DNA from: Aphodoplasma sp045541115 | GTDB taxonomy: Bacteria; Bacillota; Clostridia; UBA1381; UMGS1253 | Direction of reading: 5' to 3' | NCBI GenBank assembly: GCA_045541115.1 | Contig: JAZQIM010000018.1 | Coordinates: 1 to 59,107, forward strand | DNA length: 59,107 bases | Shown here: piece after piece, positions 50,364-58,184 of the stretch | How positions within the stretch are numbered: position 1 is the stretch's first letter | How the letters are laid out: each line of letters begins with the position of its first letter | Program-made: the position numbers and the translations under genes | The notes under the pieces: model-generated | Seen by the model: the letters and a program-made list of their open reading frames with translations, nothing else | The model's database searches: none | What the model was told of the DNA's origin: nothing

Positions 50364-51515
50364 TTAATGTTTTTCAATCGTTATATTAGGTAAGTAAAAA
50401 CCAAATTTCATTGCTATTCCAAGGACTAAATAAATAGGTCCCCCAAACATAATTAATCCAAGCATAAGCCATCTTACAGTATCTATATGCCAGTGAGTAC
50501 CGCATGAAATCATATCGCATACTCCAAAAATTTTCTTTCGAGTAAAGTAGGTGTCCAATTCAAAAGAACCAATATCACTTTTTTTATAAAGTTTTGTATT
50601 AAATGGTTTTGACAACCAATACAAATAGTTAAATTTATATGCTATAGATAAAAATGATTCTCTGCTTATATCATCTTTAGCAAGACGTTTGGATAGCTTG
50701 TAAAAATCAAGTTCAGATGAACCTTTTCGACCTCTTTTTACACCTAAATCAACAATTTCATTTCTTAGTTCTTTTGGAGAGTTAAATGCAACATATTTAT
50801 TAATTTTTCCTACAGTTTCCTGATATTCTGCTAGATATTCGTCATAGTATGCGTCTAAGCCAATCATATTCAAACGAGGTTTCATAACAGCCCAATTTGC
50901 ATAGTTGTCGGTTGAGGAAACACTTGTACTGGAATACCAACCGTAATCGTATGTATATGCATGGTATGTAGTTCCTGTATATGCAGAATCTTGTGCTGCT
51001 GAATATGATAAAAGAATGTTTAAGCAAAAAGCCTTAATTTTAAGTAAATTGATTTTGAGTTTTTTCATATCAGCATTAGGAATGTTATACTTGATTTCAT
51101 AACAATCATTATCTACAATATCATTCATATTCTTATGTAGATATGTAAATAACTCATGAATATGTTTTACAATCAACGAGTTGCCGTAGCAAACGGCAAG
51201 TTCTGAGAAGTAGTATATTGAAAGCTCTCTTAAAAATAATTTTTTAATATTTAATAAGGAATTTAATGCTTTAATATATTCATCTTTATAATTATTGTTC
51301 TTAGATAAATCTTTTAATTTAAACAGTAAGTTAAAATACTCACTGGCATCAATAAAATCAAGAGGGAATAAGAGGTATTCTCTAGTTATTTTTCTCATAA
51401 CAACTACATCGTTTGGGACACCTTCGTTTATGGCTCTTTCATAGAATGCCTGAGCAAGTTTTTCCTCTCCATTAATATATTTTTGTTTTGCTGTTTCTAA
51501 AAGTGATAAACTCAT
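50364..51515 (-). CDS. Membrane-anchored protein of unknown function
   Basis: A 383-residue protein, not recognised. The N-terminal 40 residues resemble one TPR-like unit (LLETAKQKYINGEEKLAQAFYERAINEG). The centre is helical with a Tyr/Ser/Thr-rich stretch (YTGTTYHAYTYDYGWYSSTSVSSTD, about residues 178–202). A strong transmembrane segment (WLMLGLIMFGGPIYLVLGIAMKFGF) is near the C-terminus, preceded by SCGTHWHID. It is 21 bp upstream of the wall-protein gene on the same strand and follows a terminator-like hairpin, so it may start its own transcript. Confidence 0.7.
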   Translation of the reverse strand: MSLSLLETAKQKYINGEEKLAQAFYERAINEGVPNDVVVMRKITREYLLFPLDFIDASEYFNLLFKLKDLSKNNNYKDEYIKALNSLLNIKKLFLRELSIYYFSELAVCYGNSLIVKHIHELFTYLHKNMNDIVDNDCYEIKYNIPNADMKKLKINLLKIKAFCLNILLSYSAAQDSAYTGTTYHAYTYDYGWYSSTSVSSTDNYANWAVMKPRLNMIGLDAYYDEYLAEYQETVGKINKYVAFNSPKELRNEIVDLGVKRGRKGSSELDFYKLSKRLAKDDISRESFLSIAYKFNYLYWLSKPFNTKLYKKSDIGSFELDTYFTRKKIFGVCDMISCGTHWHIDTVRWLMLGLIMFGGPIYLVLGIAMKFGFYLPNITIEKH

Positions 51516-51556
51516 TTGTTTTCCTCCTATGTTTGCACGTTCTTTGTGTTTTTTAG

Positions 51557-51591
51557 TTTTTAAGGAGCATTGATATAATGCTCCTTAAAAA
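51557..51591 (-). terminator. Hairpin between the zinc-ribbon pair and the 50.4–51.5 kb gene
   Basis: A 15-bp perfect stem TTTTTAAGGAGCATT / AATGCTCCTTAAAAA (51557–51571 / 51577–51591) with loop GATAT. On the minus strand it ends in a T-run. It would cut the leftward transcript of the two zinc-ribbon genes from the genes beyond, in part or fully. Confidence 0.85.
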
Positions 51592-51609
51592 CTGGTTATT
51601 TGAGTTTAA

Positions 51610-52467
51610 TTAAAACAACGATTCAAATATGTCTCCGGCAGAACCTGCTGCATCCATTCCAGCTTTAATGGCAGAAGGTAAACACATAGGCATAACAATT
51701 TTAAAAACAAGTAAAAATGCAATAGACATAACTATTCCTGTCAAGAACATTATGTAAGGTAAAATTTCCTTGTTTACATCGCTACCGGCATATATGATAT
51801 TTAACATTATGTAATTGCCTAACGCAATTCCAATAGAAGCAATACCTACAGGCAGAATAAACGGGTTAATCAAACTACCCAAATTGCTTAAACTACTTAA
51901 ATCAACATTTAATGGCATTAAGATACTGATAATTAACCCACATAGTATAAATGGAATAAGTGCAAAACTGTTTATAGAAGAAACACAAAGCATATATTTA
52001 TATGTTGTATTTCCTTTAAACAACTTAATAAATAACATTAAAATCAGCGCCAAGAGGCTTGCGATTGCAAAAGTCGCAATTGCTGTGATTATAAAAACGG
52101 TTGGAAGCGAAAACATAACGCCTGATACTTGCGATTCAATAGCCTCTGCATACGAACCTGCTAAAGCAATTGTATTTTTAATTGCCGAATTAAACTTTCC
52201 AACCAAACTAATTACAAGCAATGCCACTAATATTGATTGTAATCCTATTAGACCAAGAGCATACTTAAAGTCGCAGGCATTAACAAAGCGTGCACCAACA
52301 GATACAGGATTTTTAATGAATGCTTTAAATAAAGCCCAAAATCCTTTTGCGTGGGATTTAATGTCGTTGTTTTTAATTGTTTTTTCTTCTTGCGCTGCAT
52401 TTTCAACACATGAGCAAATCATACCTTCTTCTAATTCTTTTCCACAATATTTGCAAAATTTAGCCAT
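51610..52467 (-). CDS. Zinc-ribbon multi-pass membrane protein (Yip1-like)
   Basis: A 285-residue protein with an N-terminal zinc ribbon (FCKYCGKELEEGMICSC), a linker, and five or so transmembrane helices (ALGLIGLQSILVALLVISLVG; FIITAIATFAIASLLALILMLFI; SFALIPFILCGLIISIL; FILPVGIASIGIALGNYIML; IMFLTGIVMSIAFLLVFKI), a layout seen in Yip1/DUF1282-like proteins of Bacillota. Function is unknown. It begins 19 bp after the TcaA-like gene and is probably co-transcribed with it from the invertible region. The ribosome-binding site is AGGAGG. Confidence 0.78.
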   Translation of the reverse strand: MAKFCKYCGKELEEGMICSCVENAAQEEKTIKNNDIKSHAKGFWALFKAFIKNPVSVGARFVNACDFKYALGLIGLQSILVALLVISLVGKFNSAIKNTIALAGSYAEAIESQVSGVMFSLPTVFIITAIATFAIASLLALILMLFIKLFKGNTTYKYMLCVSSINSFALIPFILCGLIISILMPLNVDLSSLSNLGSLINPFILPVGIASIGIALGNYIMLNIIYAGSDVNKEILPYIMFLTGIVMSIAFLLVFKIVMPMCLPSAIKAGMDAAGSAGDIFESLF

Positions 52468-52485
52468 AATATATTCCTCCTAATT

Positions 52486-53814
52486 TTAGTAATACATGTA
52501 AATATTAATATAGAAATCTGAAACCATCCATTTACCATCTTCATATATGAAGTAAACGGTAGCACTTCCATTCTGTGAACGTTCGGGTGTATATTCTTCA
52601 ATCGTTTCATCAAACCAATTCTCTTTGAGTGCGGTGTAATTGTATTCATAATTAACTGATACACCATAACTTGATTCGCTCTGGTATTCTTTATTTGCAG
52701 TTGATTTAAATTGATTCAATGTTATGCTTTTAACACCAATGCCCTCATCATTTATTCCTTTTTCTTTTAAGTTATCATAGTTTTCTTGGATGCGTTCCAT
52801 ATTAGCATTAACAGAAAAATATGTTTTGAGGTCGTCTAAAGGTTTCTTGTCAATAGCAGAGGTAACAACCTTATCTAAAAATTCTTCTGCAACTTTAGAT
52901 ACTTCTTCTTTCGCAGTATCCGTAAGGTCAACACTATATACATCTATAAATCCGCCATTTTCAATATTTTTATCAAATATCTTGTCCTTTGAGAATGGGG
53001 ATGAGACTTTAATTTTATGAGTCCCCACGAAGATTGATGGAATAATATAAGTTTTTTCTGTTATTGTATTTAAATTCATACTGATAGAATTTTCCGCATA
53101 ATTTTCATTAACTTTAATATCATCAATATAAATTTCAGCACCATTTGGAATGGTAATTGAATAATCTTTTGCTATTAGTCCATTTTCTGCTATTTTATAG
53201 TCATCGTAAAACAACCATTTTTTTGATGATTGTTTCATCAAGGTGACATTCATAGTAGAAGTATTGCTACTGCCTTTTTGAGTATATGTAATAGTATACT
53301 TCTTCATAAGAGGATTTTGCTCTAGGTTTTCTTTTATTGTATAATTCAATATATCTGCTTCTTTTTTACCGTTTCGATTTTCCATCACTTTCACAAATAT
53401 ATCTTTTGTTGTGAATTCATTGCTTTCAATATCCATATATTCGTATGCTTCTGTGTATTTCTGAGAGGATATATTCTCGAAATACTTTTCAACTATTTTT
53501 TCTGGGGATGTTGCTATTTTCCCCAAAGAATATAGTGATCCACATAGAATTATCAGCACCCCAACAACCGCTAAAATTATTTTATTTTTCAAACTCATCG
53601 GTTTTCTTTCGCTCTTTATGGGTTGTGTGTTTTTAAGGGTTATACCTGGTATGTCGTCATTTAAACTTGGTGCAGTAAATGTAGGCTTTTGTGGAGAATT
53701 GGAAAAATTATTTGCACCAATATAACTCATCTCCTTAACCTCAAGAACGGCGCCACATTCTTCACAAAATTTTGCGTTATCCTCATTTTTTGTTCCGCAT
53801 TGTTCACAAAACAT
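52486..53814 (-). CDS. TcaA-like zinc-ribbon membrane protein
   Basis: A 442-residue bitopic protein. Residues 1–25 are a zinc ribbon (MFCEQCGTKNEDNAKFCEECG), and residues about 70–95 a transmembrane helix (NKIILAVVGVLIILCGSLYSL). The outside part (about 96–442) resembles TcaA: repeated NTF2-like/beta domains (EKIVEKYFENISSQKYTEAYEYM … GSATVYFIYEDGKWMVSDFYIN) and a PEGA-like beta segment (YSITIPNGAEIYIDDIKVN). TcaA-type proteins sit in the envelope and influence teichoic-acid or antibiotic responses. The ATG at 53814 has GGAGGT seven bases upstream, followed on the far side by the left repeat of the putative switch. Confidence 0.8.
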   Translation of the reverse strand: MFCEQCGTKNEDNAKFCEECGAVLEVKEMSYIGANNFSNSPQKPTFTAPSLNDDIPGITLKNTQPIKSERKPMSLKNKIILAVVGVLIILCGSLYSLGKIATSPEKIVEKYFENISSQKYTEAYEYMDIESNEFTTKDIFVKVMENRNGKKEADILNYTIKENLEQNPLMKKYTITYTQKGSSNTSTMNVTLMKQSSKKWLFYDDYKIAENGLIAKDYSITIPNGAEIYIDDIKVNENYAENSISMNLNTITEKTYIIPSIFVGTHKIKVSSPFSKDKIFDKNIENGGFIDVYSVDLTDTAKEEVSKVAEEFLDKVVTSAIDKKPLDDLKTYFSVNANMERIQENYDNLKEKGINDEGIGVKSITLNQFKSTANKEYQSESSYGVSVNYEYNYTALKENWFDETIEEYTPERSQNGSATVYFIYEDGKWMVSDFYINIYMYY

Positions 53815-53888
53815 ATTTATACCTCCTGAATTAAAATTTAGTACCACATAATCGTGATTATGTGGTATTCATAGGACAAACCATTTTT

Positions 53889-53919
53889 AATATAAAGATG
53901 TTTTAACTTTTGTTATCAA
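53889..53919 (-). promoter_or_regulatory. Weak leftward promoter candidate in the segment
   Basis: On the minus strand TTGATA (53919–53914), 19 bases, TATATT (53894–53889). The spacing is poor. It could give low expression of the TcaA-like gene in the present orientation. Confidence 0.3.
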
Positions 53920-53927
53920 GGATTTAT

Positions 53928-53959
53928 AGACCGATGATTATTTTCAACTTCATCGGTCT
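53928..53959. other. Hairpin inside the invertible segment
   Basis: AGACCGATGA (53928–53937) and TCATCGGTCT (53950–53959), a perfect 10-bp stem with a 12-base loop. There is no clean T-run on either side, so termination is only possible, not evident. It may block read-through from the recombinase gene into the envelope genes. Confidence 0.55.
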
Positions 53960-54018
53960 TGAAAATATGCTATTTTTTATTTATTATGTAGAAATTAAGA
54001 ATAAGTTTATACAAATCA

Positions 54019-54047
54019 TTGACATAATTCGAGTTTTTTAGTATAAT
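54019..54047 (+). promoter_or_regulatory. Strong consensus promoter inside the invertible segment
   Basis: TTGACA (54019–54024), exactly 17 bases, TATAAT (54042–54047). As drawn it fires rightward, into the right repeat hairpin plus a U-rich tract and antisense to the recombinase. After inversion about the repeats it would occupy about 53892–53920 on the minus strand, pointing at the TcaA-like gene. Confidence 0.85.
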
Positions 54048-54106
54048 ATATTTGTAATTTTGCGATTGCACGACCACATAATCACGATTATGTGGTATTT
54101 TTATTT

Positions 54107-54946
54107 TTAGCAGATTAATAGTCCAAGTCTTTGTATCTGCTTTCTGTGGATTTCGCCTGTTTCCATTGTGTATATTCGTGTGGTGTTTACATTTGAGTGA
54201 CCAAGAATGTCAGCAAGTCTTACGACATCTTTTTGAATGGAGTAGTAGGTTCGTGCAAATAAATGGCGAAGGTTGTGAGGGAATACTTTATCTTTTGATA
54301 CCCCTGCACTTTCACATAGTTTTTTCATATCAGACCATATATTGCTTCTATCAAGTGGTTTTCCGTTTTTGCTTACAAATACGGTGCCACTTTTTATATT
54401 ATTTTCTTTTATATAGTCTTTAAGCATTTTGCAAAGTTGATTTGGTAAGATAACTATTCTCATTTTGCCTTTACAGTTGATTGTAGCTTGACCGCATTTT
54501 ACTGCAGAAACTGTAATAGCTTTAAGTTCTGATACACGGATACCTGTTGCACATATGGTTTGCATAAGGTAATATAATCTTTGATTTTTCTTTTGCTTTG
54601 CAGCACATAACAATCTTTCATATTCAGCCTTTGTCAGTTCTTTATCATTGCTTGCAAATATTTGTCTTTGGATTTTAAGTGCCTTTACCTTCAGGTCATA
54701 CCATTCGTTATATGCAAAGAAGCTGTTAAGTGATGAAAGTATAGAATTTACACTTGCCGGAGCATATTTTCCTACGATATATTGCTTGTATTCAAGTACA
54801 ACACTTTTGTTTAATTCTGTTTCTTTGCACCATTCCATAAATACAGTTATGTCACGGATATACTTATCCAAGGTAGAAGTGGACTTCTCCTCGTCAATTA
54901 AATATGCCTTAAACTTTTGTATTAGTTCGTTTGTGATTTTTCTCAT
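54107..54946 (-). CDS. Tyrosine recombinase (probable DNA invertase)
   Basis: A 279-residue phage-integrase-family recombinase. The N-terminal SAM-like core-binding domain spans residues about 1–85 (IQKFKAYLIDEEKSTSTLDKYIRDITVFMEWCKE). The catalytic domain has the first Arg in CATGIRVSELKAITVS (about 143), HNLRHLFA (His and Arg, about 225–231), LGHSNVNTTRIYT (His about 249, nucleophile Tyr about 257). It is full length and intact. It lacks the long N-terminal arm-binding domain of many phage integrases, as do stand-alone invertases and Xer-like proteins. The stop is 10 bp from the inverted repeat, which makes this the likely enzyme acting on it. The ribosome-binding site is AAGGAG. Confidence 0.9.
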   Translation of the reverse strand: MRKITNELIQKFKAYLIDEEKSTSTLDKYIRDITVFMEWCKETELNKSVVLEYKQYIVGKYAPASVNSILSSLNSFFAYNEWYDLKVKALKIQRQIFASNDKELTKAEYERLLCAAKQKKNQRLYYLMQTICATGIRVSELKAITVSAVKCGQATINCKGKMRIVILPNQLCKMLKDYIKENNIKSGTVFVSKNGKPLDRSNIWSDMKKLCESAGVSKDKVFPHNLRHLFARTYYSIQKDVVRLADILGHSNVNTTRIYTMETGEIHRKQIQRLGLLIC

Positions 54947-55121
54947 TTTGAATCAACTCCTTTGGTTTTATTTTACCACTAACGATAAAATATATAAGAG
55001 TTGTCAATAATTTGCATTTGCCTCCTTATTCAACCACAAACAATACCACAGAAGTTTTCAAAAGTCTACGAAGAAACTGCCAAGAATTTGAGATTACGAA
55101 CTAATAACTAATTTGCATAAT

Positions 55122-55150
55122 TTGAATTTGTAGATAAGTTGTGTTATAAT
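55122..55150 (+). promoter_or_regulatory. Promoter of the HNH-like/HD gene pair
   Basis: TTGAAT (55122–55127), 17 bases, TATAAT (55145–55150), 23 bases before the ATG. The 227-base gap 54947–55173 otherwise holds only the leader of the divergent recombinase. Confidence 0.7.
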
Positions 55151-55173
55151 AAAAGAAAACAGGTGGTGATTTT

Positions 55174-56271
55174 ATGTTTGATAATTTAACAAATATATTG
55201 GATTTAGGAATCTTTTCTGACCTTGAAAAACAAATTATGAATGAAAATAAAGTTAATTTTAATAAACAAATAAATGATTTTATGAAAACAAGTAGAGCAG
55301 CATCGAAATTATCTTACTGCTATTATTGTGGTAGGGAAATAAGTAGTTTTTGTAACTCTCATACAGTTCCAGCTTTTTGTCTTAGAAATATTGCCGTAAA
55401 CGGAAAGGTTTCAACTCTAAACTCAATTATTGATTTCCCTTTATTGAACAATGATAAAGGAGTTGCACAAGCCGGGACCTTTCAATTGATTTGCAGAGAT
55501 TGTGATAGTAAAATATTTTCGGATTATGAAAATCCATATAATTATGACGAACTTCCAACACAAAAGATGTTTGCTCAGATTTCGTTGAAAAATAATTTAA
55601 AATTTATTAGCAAACGAAGAATCGAAAAAGAATTCTTTACCTGTATGCTTGAGAAAAATAATATGATACAGAATTTTACAGATGCAAAGCATTTCGTTCA
55701 AGAATTGGATTTAAATGAGTATATAAATGCTTTTAATAAGGCCAAAAAAGCATTGGAAAAAGGTTGGGATGAGTATTATTTATGTTATTATGAAAAATTA
55801 AATTATACAGTTCCAATTGCTTTTCAAGGATGTATTTCTATAGCTATAGATTTTGATGGTAGGATCATTAACGATATATATAATCAATCATCAAAATATA
55901 TATTAAAACCTATTCACATTTGCATTTTTCCATTCGAGTCTTCAAGCATAATTATGATGTTCATTGATAATGGGGATAAAAGATATCGTAATTTTTATAA
56001 AACATTTTTAAAGCTTGAACTAAGTGATAAATTGCTTACTTTACTATATATTATACTTGCATATTCTGAGGATTTTTATATTTCACCTAGAATATATGAT
56101 GCCGCTACCAAAAACAAGGAGGTAGTACGGATAAGTCAAAAAGGACAAGATATATTTTCGTTTACACCTTATTTTGACCCATATGCACTCTTGAAAAAGC
56201 AGTTCGATTTAGAAGAAAGAAAAAAACTTCCAAATTTTTTATTAGAAGAGTATAGAATGGACAAGGAGTGA
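55174..56271 (+). CDS. HNH-like zinc-knuckle protein of a two-gene cassette
   Basis: A 365-residue protein. Residues about 48–70 read CYYCGREISSFCNSHTVPAF and, near 108–111, CRDC. Two CxxC pairs around an SHxxP segment are the layout of HNH-type nuclease modules, with SHTVP in place of the usual EH[IV]P. The remaining 250 residues are alpha/beta and unrecognised (LCYYEKLNYTVPIAFQGCISIAI…). No other known domain is seen. A GGTGG ribosome-binding site and its own promoter precede it. Its stop overlaps the ribosome-binding site of the HD gene, so the pair is translated as one unit. Nuclease activity is inferred only. Confidence 0.65.
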   Translation: MFDNLTNILDLGIFSDLEKQIMNENKVNFNKQINDFMKTSRAASKLSYCYYCGREISSFCNSHTVPAFCLRNIAVNGKVSTLNSIIDFPLLNNDKGVAQAGTFQLICRDCDSKIFSDYENPYNYDELPTQKMFAQISLKNNLKFISKRRIEKEFFTCMLEKNNMIQNFTDAKHFVQELDLNEYINAFNKAKKALEKGWDEYYLCYYEKLNYTVPIAFQGCISIAIDFDGRIINDIYNQSSKYILKPIHICIFPFESSSIIMMFIDNGDKRYRNFYKTFLKLELSDKLLTLLYIILAYSEDFYISPRIYDAATKNKEVVRISQKGQDIFSFTPYFDPYALLKKQFDLEERKKLPNFLLEEYRMDKE

Positions 56272-56276
56272 ATATA

Positions 56277-57572
56277 ATGAAATTTTCCAGTTTTATAAAT
56301 AACACTATAAACAATGACAATTCTATTAATTGGAACTATTACGGTCAGAGTTTTAATACGTCTCAATTACTTACAAATGATAACTCCAAAAAATTTATTC
56401 AAGAATATTTTAAAAATGGAAATAAAGGTTTGGCATTATTTCTTGAATCTACAGCTGCCAGAAACTTTATAACTGATTATTTTGGTAATGGTAGAAAAGA
56501 TTATATATTAAATAATGAGTTTGAGCAAACAGATTTATTGCCAGATAATAGGGCGATACATACAATATCCGGTTTCTTTTTAGGACTATTAATTGAAAAT
56601 TGCCTAAATGGTAGAAATATGCTACATATTGGCGAAATGGGGGAACTGCCATTTTCATATTTGTGGTTTTTAACATTCCTTTATCATGATTATGGTTATT
56701 GTATAGCAGAGAATGATAATTCTTTTTTGAGTGTACCACGAAATGCTCCAATACCAAGAGCGTATAATACCGCACATGCATCAGAGTATTCGGCACTAAG
56801 AAATATTAAGGATAAACTTAATATAACAACATCGCCATTTCCTACATATCTTCATAGAAATAATAATTTTCGAAGCATAAGTACATACAATGCATTAATT
56901 AGAGAGATAACTATATATGCAAACAAATGTAGGACGATTTTTTGTTCGACAGGAAAAAGAATAAATATACATAGATATAAAAGTGCAACAATAACACGAT
57001 ATTTAAATTACCGCATCAATGTACATAAGAAAGTAGACCATGGAATAATTGCGGGATACATGTTTTATGATAGAATTATAAAAAATTATGTTCTGTCATA
57101 TCTTGCAAACAGCGATATGTATAAAAGTGATAACCTTTCTCACTTTATCTATAAAGATAGAGTATTTAGACAAGAACAATTACCTGTATTTGCATATATT
57201 GCAGATTGTATAATGGCTCATAATATATGGATGGAAACTGAAAAGTATTCAAATGAGTATAGAGAATATATGCTTGATGAATTAATGAAAGATACTTTTA
57301 GAAAAATAACATATGAAGAAAATCCAATTTTGTATATCTTATGTATTGCTGATACATTAGAACCATTAAAAGCTTATACAGAGATTCCTAAAGAAAAAAT
57401 TTTAAATTCATTAGACATCGATTATACTCCTAAATTGAAACAAATCAAATTTTCGACCTTATCAACAGATATTGATATAAATGTTTTGTATAAAAAAGCA
57501 AAGGATTTAGAAGAATGGACTTCTGTGAAATGCAATCGAGTTAGTGATACTAGTTTTTCAATAGAAATATAA
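56277..57572 (+). CDS. HD-domain phosphohydrolase-like protein, partner of the HNH-like protein
   Basis: A 431-residue protein with the spaced ligands of an HD hydrolase. H occurs in RAIHTISGFFLG (about residue 94), HD in LYHDYGY (about 136–137), H in VDHGIIAGYMF (about 254), H in ADCIMAHNIW (about 317), and D in CIADTLEPLKAY (about 358). HD enzymes remove phosphates from nucleotides, cyclic nucleotides or nucleic acids; the substrate is unknown. The start ATG 56277 follows AAGGAG; a GTG nine bases earlier overlaps the previous stop. The coupling to an HNH-like protein, at the edge of a defence island, suggests an undescribed two-component immunity module. Confidence 0.7.
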   Translation: MKFSSFINNTINNDNSINWNYYGQSFNTSQLLTNDNSKKFIQEYFKNGNKGLALFLESTAARNFITDYFGNGRKDYILNNEFEQTDLLPDNRAIHTISGFFLGLLIENCLNGRNMLHIGEMGELPFSYLWFLTFLYHDYGYCIAENDNSFLSVPRNAPIPRAYNTAHASEYSALRNIKDKLNITTSPFPTYLHRNNNFRSISTYNALIREITIYANKCRTIFCSTGKRINIHRYKSATITRYLNYRINVHKKVDHGIIAGYMFYDRIIKNYVLSYLANSDMYKSDNLSHFIYKDRVFRQEQLPVFAYIADCIMAHNIWMETEKYSNEYREYMLDELMKDTFRKITYEENPILYILCIADTLEPLKAYTEIPKEKILNSLDIDYTPKLKQIKFSTLSTDIDINVLYKKAKDLEEWTSVKCNRVSDTSFSIEI

Positions 57573-57590
57573 AGTAATATTATTCAAAAA

Positions 57591-57625
57591 AAAGAGCGTT
57601 GATTACCTCAACGCTCTTTTTTCGG
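57591..57625 (+). terminator. Terminator of the HNH-like/HD pair
   Basis: A 12-bp stem AAAGAGCGTTGA / TCAACGCTCTTT (57591–57602 / 57608–57619) with loop TTACC and T-run. Confidence 0.92.
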
Positions 57626-57675
57626 TGGTGCACCTGACAGGACTTGAACTCCTATGCTCTTGCGAGCACATGGAC
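57626..57675 (-). pseudogene. 3' half fragment of a class II tRNA (Leu-type)
   Basis: On the minus strand the sequence runs GGTCC (end of anticodon stem), a variable arm hairpin TGCTCGCAAGAGCA, then the T-arm with GTTCAAG loop between TAGGA and TCCTG, then CAGGTGC and ACCA. The 5' half and anticodon are missing: the sequence to the right (57676 on) does not fold. A long variable arm points to Leu or Ser; the CAGGTGC acceptor 3' strand would pair with GCACCTG. It looks like an attachment-site remnant left by an integrated element. Confidence 0.6.
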
Positions 57676-57772
57676 CTGATGATAGCGTCAACTCTGTGAA
57701 AACTTAAAAACCGCATAAAATCAGGGGTTTTAGGTTGAATCAAACCATAAAAACTCTTGATTTTTTATGCAA

Positions 57773-57803
57773 ATTTCATTCTATAGAATTGGTAGAATGA
57801 AAT
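57773..57803. repeat. Inverted repeat upstream of the small HTH gene
   Basis: ATTTCATTCTA (57773–57783) and TAGAATGAAAT (57793–57803), perfect over 11 bp. It is a likely operator for the HTH protein encoded at 57882. The 309-base gap 57573–57881 otherwise holds the terminator, the tRNA fragment and a second, imperfect inverted repeat (about 57714–57769, CATAAAATCA … TGATTTTTTATG). Confidence 0.55.
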
Positions 57804-57881
57804 CAATAATGAATTTAATAAAACACATTAGTCGTATCGAAATGATGCGACTTTTTTAATTACAGAAACGGAGGAATTATA

Positions 57882-58184
57882 ATGCCAAAATTAAAAGATA
57901 ATTTTACGAACATACTAAACAAACTTATCACAGATAAAAATATCTCTAAAGCAGAATTTCGCATACTGTGTTATCTGCTTATGAGAGCCGGAAACCAAGA
58001 TGTTTGTTACCCATCTCTTAACACGATAGCTGCAGATACAGACATCGGTCTAAGCACAGTTAAAAGAGCAATACCATCACTTGCGAAGAAAGGCTATCTA
58101 AAAAAGATAAACCGCAAAAAGGATAACGGCTCTGCAACATCAAATCTCTATCAGTTCACGGATAAGGTCTACGGAACAGACTAA
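57882..58184 (+). CDS. Small helix-turn-helix protein
   Basis: A 100-residue DNA-binding protein with a winged helix-turn-helix: ISKAEFRILCYLLMRAGNQDVCYPSLNTIAADTDIGLSTVKRAIPSLAKKGYLKKI (residues about 22–78), the domain found in replication-initiator and phage/plasmid accessory proteins (helix_turn_helix_36-like). The C-terminal DNGSATSNLYQFTD segment is the second strand region. The ribosome-binding site is CGGAGG. It could be a replication or excision accessory factor, or the regulator of the inverted repeat upstream. Confidence 0.8.
   Translation: MPKLKDNFTNILNKLITDKNISKAEFRILCYLLMRAGNQDVCYPSLNTIAADTDIGLSTVKRAIPSLAKKGYLKKINRKKDNGSATSNLYQFTDKVYGTD

Larger units (their letters stand above)
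53843..54096. repeat. Putative invertible promoter segment bounded by inverted repeats
   Basis: Left repeat 53843–53866 and right repeat 54073–54096 are exact inverted copies over 24 bp. Each is itself a perfect palindrome with 11-bp arms (ACCACATAATC and GATTATGTGGT) around a two-base asymmetric centre (GT on the left, AC on the right). They enclose 206 bp holding a strong rightward promoter and a hairpin. The right repeat lies 10 bp from the tyrosine-recombinase stop codon; the left repeat lies 17 bp from the ribosome-binding site of the TcaA-like gene. The layout is that of a phase-variable inverton; the reading is inference until inversion is seen. Confidence 0.75.

Noticed and set aside
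54947..55020. TTGACA on the minus strand upstream of the recombinase as its promoter, and a 12-codon leader peptide there
   Set aside because: The nearest good -10 (TAAAAT) is 26 bases away, too far. The leader ORF (MQII…) has a ribosome-binding site but no feature supporting attenuation.
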